Positions 59,385 through 64,000 of a stretch of 64,000 nt of DNA are shown piece after piece. Location of the stretch: positions 15,230,105 through 15,294,104 of the forward strand of contig CM119267.1 of NCBI GenBank assembly GCA_051294375.1, in the 5' to 3' direction. A program made the position numbers and the translations under genes. The notes beneath the pieces were generated by a model. The model worked only from the letters and a program-made list of their open reading frames with translations. It made no database searches and was not told the DNA's origin. The DNA is from Paraspadella gotoi. Its lineage: Eukaryota > Chaetognatha. Positions within the stretch are counted from its first letter, which is position 1. Every line of letters starts with the position of its first letter.

Positions 59385-60867
59385 GGCCGGGTGGGGATGA
59401 GGTGGGGCGGAGTGGCGGTAGGTGGTGGAAGGGTAGAGGAGGGAGGGGTGAAGCGGACGCGGGGAGACGATGCGGAGACTGAATGATTTTCTGGAAAGAG
59501 GGAGCGATGTACTTAGACTAAACGTGATAGTCACATTGGAAAATTATTTTTTTATGAAAAAAATAATTTGAAAATTTGAAAACGTGTGTGAAGTTAATTT
59601 CAAACCCAGGTTTTAAAATTACATAAAAAAAGTACAAAAAACGATTTATTGTGTCTGATTTTTGAGTACGAGAAAAGCGGAATCAAAAAGTCATATACTG
59701 TGTTGTTGTTGTTGTCTGGACAGAAAGTTTGCTCACGACGCTATTTACAAACAAAGTCACGTGAATAATCTCGAGATATCTTTTTGCGGAGCAGATTTCT
59801 TAACCTAATTTTCGTGAGGAGCGAATGTGATTTTGAGCGCGAATTAGTTAGGCCCCGTTGGGGACACGAGCGAGTCTGTTTTGGGTTCCGTGTGATTAGT
59901 AAACGAGACACTGATCGGTTATCACTGAGACACTCACTTCACAAATCGCGATCATCGAAAGGTTTACGACTTCTGTTCAGATGTTTCACCCTCGAAAATT
60001 CTCATTCGTGAAAAATGTTTTTGTGGGGGGAGAAATATTGGGTTTTAATTATCCCGCGGTACGCAAAAAATCGTGAATGCAGAAAGAACAAAGCCCTTCT
60101 CAGGCCTACTTTCAAAAATTGAAATTCGATCTAATCTCCAGAGATTAACTTTTCATTTCGTATCGTTTTAAAAAAAGATATCAGTCGGAAAGTCTCAAAA
60201 CGAAACTAAATCCGTTTGCATATTTTGTTTTCAGATATTTCGACGGGAAGTTACTAGTCAGTAGTCACCCAGATACTATTTCACGTGTAATAACTTTTTC
60301 TCTCCATTCTTTTCGCCTAAACCTTAAAACGTTAGGATAGAAGTTGTTCAACCTTTTAAACCATTCCATCACATCAGAAAGTAACCATGTGACCCGACCA
60401 GTGGCAACCGGCAATCGGTCATGCGACGCGAAACGCAAAACTCGGACAAAACTGGCCTCGTTTCAATAAAACGCGACGAGTGACGAATGAGACGACGATA
60501 GACGCGCGCCGGTTGTCAAGGAGACGAGAATGAGCGTCAGTAACAGACGACGCGTTCATTGGCTGCAGAAAGGGGAAGAAAATGACAAAGAAGGAGAAGA
60601 GAGCGGTATTTAGGTGGACGGGGTCCGAGATGAGATTAGGTTAGATTTAAAGTTAAATTCTTGCTTAAATGTTATGTTTCAATTGGACTTTGATAATATT
60701 TTTTTCTATCTTTGTCTCTTTTTCGTTCACGCTCCTTCTCTCTGGAATCCGGATTCTTTATTACCTTCCTCGACAGTCCGTTAAAATATTCAAGGCTCTC
60801 TCACTCCCTCTTCCCTACTTATTCTCCCAAAGTCCGTTAAAATATTTATCGACTCATTATCCTCGAT
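59385..60867. other. Upstream region of the transporter gene
   Basis: Probably holds the transporter promoter and first noncoding exon. A 25-base stretch around agtccgttaaaatatt is repeated (60775 and 60833, 58 bases apart). I see no gene. Confidence 0.5.
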
Positions 60868-61755
60868 CTTAGGCTCATTTTTTGGCATTTAGAGCCATAT
60901 TTGTCATTGAAGAAAAGTGGTTAAATCAGTCTTATTTAAAAAAAACTTATTTAGTCAGATTTAAGTGAGATCAGAATGCGATGAAAATATAACCTTTCTT
61001 TGGACCGTAGAGAAGTGCCAATTCAAATATGTGCAACAAAGTAAACCTTGTTCCACGTACTTATAAATTCTTGGAAGGGCCTGTAATTTCCGATGTTGTA
61101 TCTTGTACGTTTTGGTATGAAGTCAATTACTCCATGAACAACCGCTTGGCATCATAGGACTGTAAAATATAATGATGTCAGATCAAATGAACCAACGTTA
61201 AACCAGGCGATGATTAAAGCAAATGTGAAACAAAAATATATGGAGACTAATGCGTAGCAAAAATATTAAAATCAAGTAGAATCCAAATTCGAATAGTAGA
61301 TCATGAACAAGCTTATACCTATTTTTTTATTTTTAAATTTTCGCATTATCCCATAGTACTTACCATAGAAAATGTTAAAATTTTAAAAATTTTTTTCTTA
61401 TTTATGAATGCAGACTCGAATTCCTAACAAAATATAACTTTTTAAAAAGTTATGTCATTAAGTGGGTCAAAATCCTTAAAAAAAATTATAGTTAACCTAT
61501 AATTAAATTTTAGTATAAAAAATATAGTTTTTTACTTAATGAAAGAATGTTTGATTAAGACTTATATTTTCTTTTATGAACTTTTTATGAAGAATTCGAA
61601 TATGCTTTCAAAATTAAGAAAAAACTATTTTAAAAGTTTAAAATTTTCAATAGCGAGTACTAACGACAAAGTATAAATATGGGCTAATGCGAAAAAATGA
61701 TACAAGACTGTTCATGATCAACTATTAGAATTTTGATCAGCAACTTTCACTACGC
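60868..61755 (+). repeat. 0.9-kb direct repeat, copy 1
   Basis: Starts cttaggctcatttttt and ends ttcactacgc. It contains a foldback structure (arms near 61284-61430 and 61590-61735). No coding capacity. It adjoins the 10-N gap. Confidence 0.93.
61284..61735. mobile_element. Foldback (MITE-like) element in repeat copy 1
   Basis: The outer left end (aaattcgaatagtagatcat, then gaaca) is matched in reverse complement by the right end (tgttcatgatcaactattag, then aat). Inside, ttttcgcattatcccat pairs with atgggctaatgcgaaaa, and actcgaattc pairs with gaattcgaat. The arms are about 140 bases and imperfect, with about 160 bases between. The counterpart in copy 2 lies at about 62175-62650. There is no transposase ORF, as expected for a nonautonomous element; the class is inferred. 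Confidence 0.55.
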
Positions 61756-61765
61756 NNNNNNNNNN
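61756..61765. other. Assembly gap of 10 N
   Basis: Ten undetermined bases between the two direct repeats. Confidence 0.99.
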
Positions 61766-62670
61766 CTTCGGCTCATTTTTTGGGCATTTAGAGCCATATT
61801 TGTCATTGAAGAAAAGTTGTTAAATCAGTCTTATTTAAAACAACTTATTTTGTCAGATTTAAGTGAGAGCAGAATGCAATTAAAATATAACCTTTCTTTG
61901 GACCGTAGAGAAGTGCCAATTCAAATATGTGCAACAAAGTAAACCATGTTCCACGTACTTATAAATTCTTGGAAGGGCCTGTAATTTCCGATGTTGTATC
62001 TAGTACGTTATGGTATAAAGTCAATTACGCCATGAACAACCGACTGGCATCATAGGACTGTAAAATGTAATGATGTCAGATCAAATGAACCAGCGTTAAA
62101 CCAGGCGATGATAAAAGCAAATGTGAAACAAAAATATATTGAGACTAATGCGTAGCAAAAATATTAAAATCAAGTAGAATCCAAATTCGATAGTAGATCA
62201 TGAACCTGTGAACATTTTGAAATAAAAAAAAATTATTTTTTTATTTTTCAATTTTCGCATTAGCCCATTGTACTTACCATAGAAAATGTTAAAATTTTAA
62301 AATGTTTTTTTCTCTTTATGAATGCAGATTCGAATTCCTAACAAAATATAACTTTTTAAAAAGTTATGTCATTAAGTGGGTCAAAATCCTAAAAAAAATT
62401 TATAGTTAACCTATAATTAAAGTTTAGTATAAAAAATATAGTTTTTTACTTAATGAAAGAAGGTTTGATTAAGACTTATGTTTTCTTTTATGAACTTTTT
62501 ATATTAGGAATTCGAATATGCTTTCAAAATTAAGAAAAAACTATTTTAAAATTTGAACATTTTCAATAGCGAGCACTAACTACAAAGTATAAATATGGGC
62601 TAATGCGAAAATTGATACAAGACTGTTCATGATCAACTAATAGAATTTTGATCAGCAACTTTCACTACGC
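61766..62670 (+). repeat. 0.9-kb direct repeat, copy 2
   Basis: Same organisation as copy 1, starting cttcggctcatttttt and ending ttcactacgc. It differs by many substitutions and a local replacement near 62208-62240, so it is a diverged copy rather than an allele. Confidence 0.93.
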
Positions 62671-62812
62671 CTTAATGGAGACATACTACGTAGAATTAAA
62701 TATTCATTGGCTAGAAAAGTAAGGACTAAAAGAGTAGCAGGCGATGTTTAACTACCATTTAATTTAAAATTCCTCCCCCAATTTTCTCCCATCCCCCCCC
62801 TCTCGTTCAAAG

Positions 62813-64000
62813 TCTCCATTTCTCTCAACCCGGAAGAACCTTCCAACATCAACTCCAAGTCCAACGCCGCCGCCGACGTCGACGAAGACGACGACAAAAT
62901 CTACGCGGTGGAGGACGACGAAGACGACGACGCCGGTGGCGGCGAAACGGACCAAGCGATCGAAGCGCCACCAGTGGACGAAGACGATCGCAACGTCAAC
63001 AAAGACGGCAAGAGGAAGAAGAAGAGCGATTGCGTCGCTATTAGGTAATTGAAGGAGTGGGCGTGGTTGTGGAAAGTTGGCGTGGTTGTTGAGGAAGTGG
63101 GCGTGGTTGTGGTGAGGCTGCCGTGGTTTTTGGGAGAGGTGTGCGGGGTTGTGTTCGTGGAAACTCTGGGAAATAAGTTGACGAAAGGGATCTTTTGGGT
63201 TGTTTTTTTTACCAAAAAACGACGATAAGGACCCCAATGTCATCCGTAAATATTTTTTAAAGAGAATTTATATTACAGAATCAATAAATCAATAAATCAT
63301 TAAGTCGAATAAACAACATATCAATAAATAATTCAGTAAAAGCAATTAATTATTAAATTGGAAATAATCAATAAATCGATAAACAATAGCTAAATCAATC
63401 ATGTAAACAATCATTAAAAAAATCACTATCGATCAATCAAGCAATCGAACATATCTATTAGAAAACTAGAACAGATTGTAATCTAACCTTGTGTTGTATA
63501 GACGCTCCCTCTATTTCCAGAAGACAACACTGACTTCCCGTTCCCAAATTGAATTATTAGAAAACATTTTTAAGAAAGAATATATATTTGATTAAATAAT
63601 ATAAATTGACCATAAATTAAATTTTCATATCAAGGATCGTGAACACGGTGATCATCTTCGTCGTGACGAGCGCCTTCATCTGCGGCCTCCTCGTCACTTT
63701 CTACCAAGAGGCCGTCGACGTCAACGGTCGCCGACGTTCTCTCAAACCTTCCCTCTACCAGATCTCCAACGACAGCCTCAAGCCGAACGCCCCCGGCGCC
63801 GATTCCAACGCGAGCAGCGCGGAAACTTGGATCGAAAGGCCCGGATCCGATGCGAGGAAATTTAACTCTGGCGCCGGAAATGGATATTTATCAAGCATCA
63901 ATCGTTATCCCGTAAAGTACAAGCATCGCCGCGTAGAACACGTGCATCATAACGGAGCGGACAAGCGTGTCGTCTTGTCAATTAGGCGAAATGACGAATT
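62813..64000 (+). CDS. Unrecognised single-pass membrane protein, 5' part (both ends incomplete)
   Basis: Exons 62813-63044 and 63635-64000 (runs off the window), joined in phase 2 (split AGG codon). The first exon encodes an acidic stretch (SISLNPEEPSNINSK, then many Asp/Glu) ending in the basic cluster KDGKRKKKSD. The second exon opens with one hydrophobic segment, IVNTVIIFVVTSAFICGLLV, then a polar, Ser/Asn-rich part with possible N-glycosylation sites (NDS, NAS). The order acidic tail, Lys cluster, transmembrane segment suggests type II topology with a cytoplasmic N-terminus. No start ATG lies in frame upstream before a stop, so at least one earlier exon exists. The exon 1 acceptor (gttcaaag) is a guess. 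The family is not recognised. Confidence 0.55.
63045..63634 (+). other. Intron of the membrane protein gene
   Basis: Donor gtaatt, acceptor atatcaag. A gtgggcgtggttgtgg-type short repeat lies at 63056-63130, then many (AATAAATC)-like motifs at 63280-63450. No coding is seen. Confidence 0.6.

Overview
The window is animal nuclear DNA, most likely from an arthropod or another ecdysozoan invertebrate. The evidence is short GT-AG introns, animal-specific gene families (ankyrin, INPP4 lipid phosphatase, LAMMER/Doa kinase, an SLC35/EamA transporter) and very abundant GA/CT microsatellites. No finer placement can be supported from the sequence. There are two gaps of N (25 bases at 53074 and 10 bases at 61756) and two large tandem duplications, one of which looks like an assembly product.

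The first 33 kb is one gene on the + strand, entered from upstream: a giant ankyrin. I reconstructed 12 exons whose phases agree throughout, giving 9,095 codons in the window. It starts inside the usual ankyrin repeat array, with exons 2 to 4 matching classical ankyrin by eye. It then continues for about 5,000 residues through 16 extra blocks of 7 to 8 ankyrin repeats each. Each block ends in an acidic linker, and most start with a short amphipathic cap. Only after that come the ankyrin ZU5-ZU5-UPA module, a disordered tail of about 2,700 residues (with an exact-period four-fold 318-bp tandem repeat) and a C-terminal immunoglobulin domain. I see no death domain. Most of this gene is AT-rich; its last ~400 coding bases switch abruptly to the GC-rich style of the neighbouring genes.

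From 34.0 to 40.1 kb (+) lies an inositol polyphosphate 4-phosphatase (INPP4), assembled as 14 exons and 1,171 codons, with PH, C2 and C-terminal Cx5R phosphatase regions. A 44-residue ORF with a signal-peptide-like start follows at 40.6 kb. From 40.7 to 47.5 kb I find mainly microsatellites, an inverted repeat pair and unrecognised ORFs.

From 47.5 to 56.0 kb (+) is a LAMMER kinase of the Doa/CLK family, with the kinase domain in one long last exon. Two phase-compatible first coding exons (47561 and 49131) suggest alternative promoters. The second lies in a 2.2-kb segment present twice in tandem; in the second copy the exon is frameshifted. From 57.8 to 59.4 kb (-) is a two-exon EamA/SLC35-type transporter. 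Two diverged 0.9-kb direct repeats, each holding a 450-bp foldback structure, fill 60.9 to 62.7 kb. The window ends in the 5' part of an unrecognised single-pass membrane protein (+).

The genes do not form an operon. The likely shared theme is cell cortex and signalling, but that is only a loose inference.
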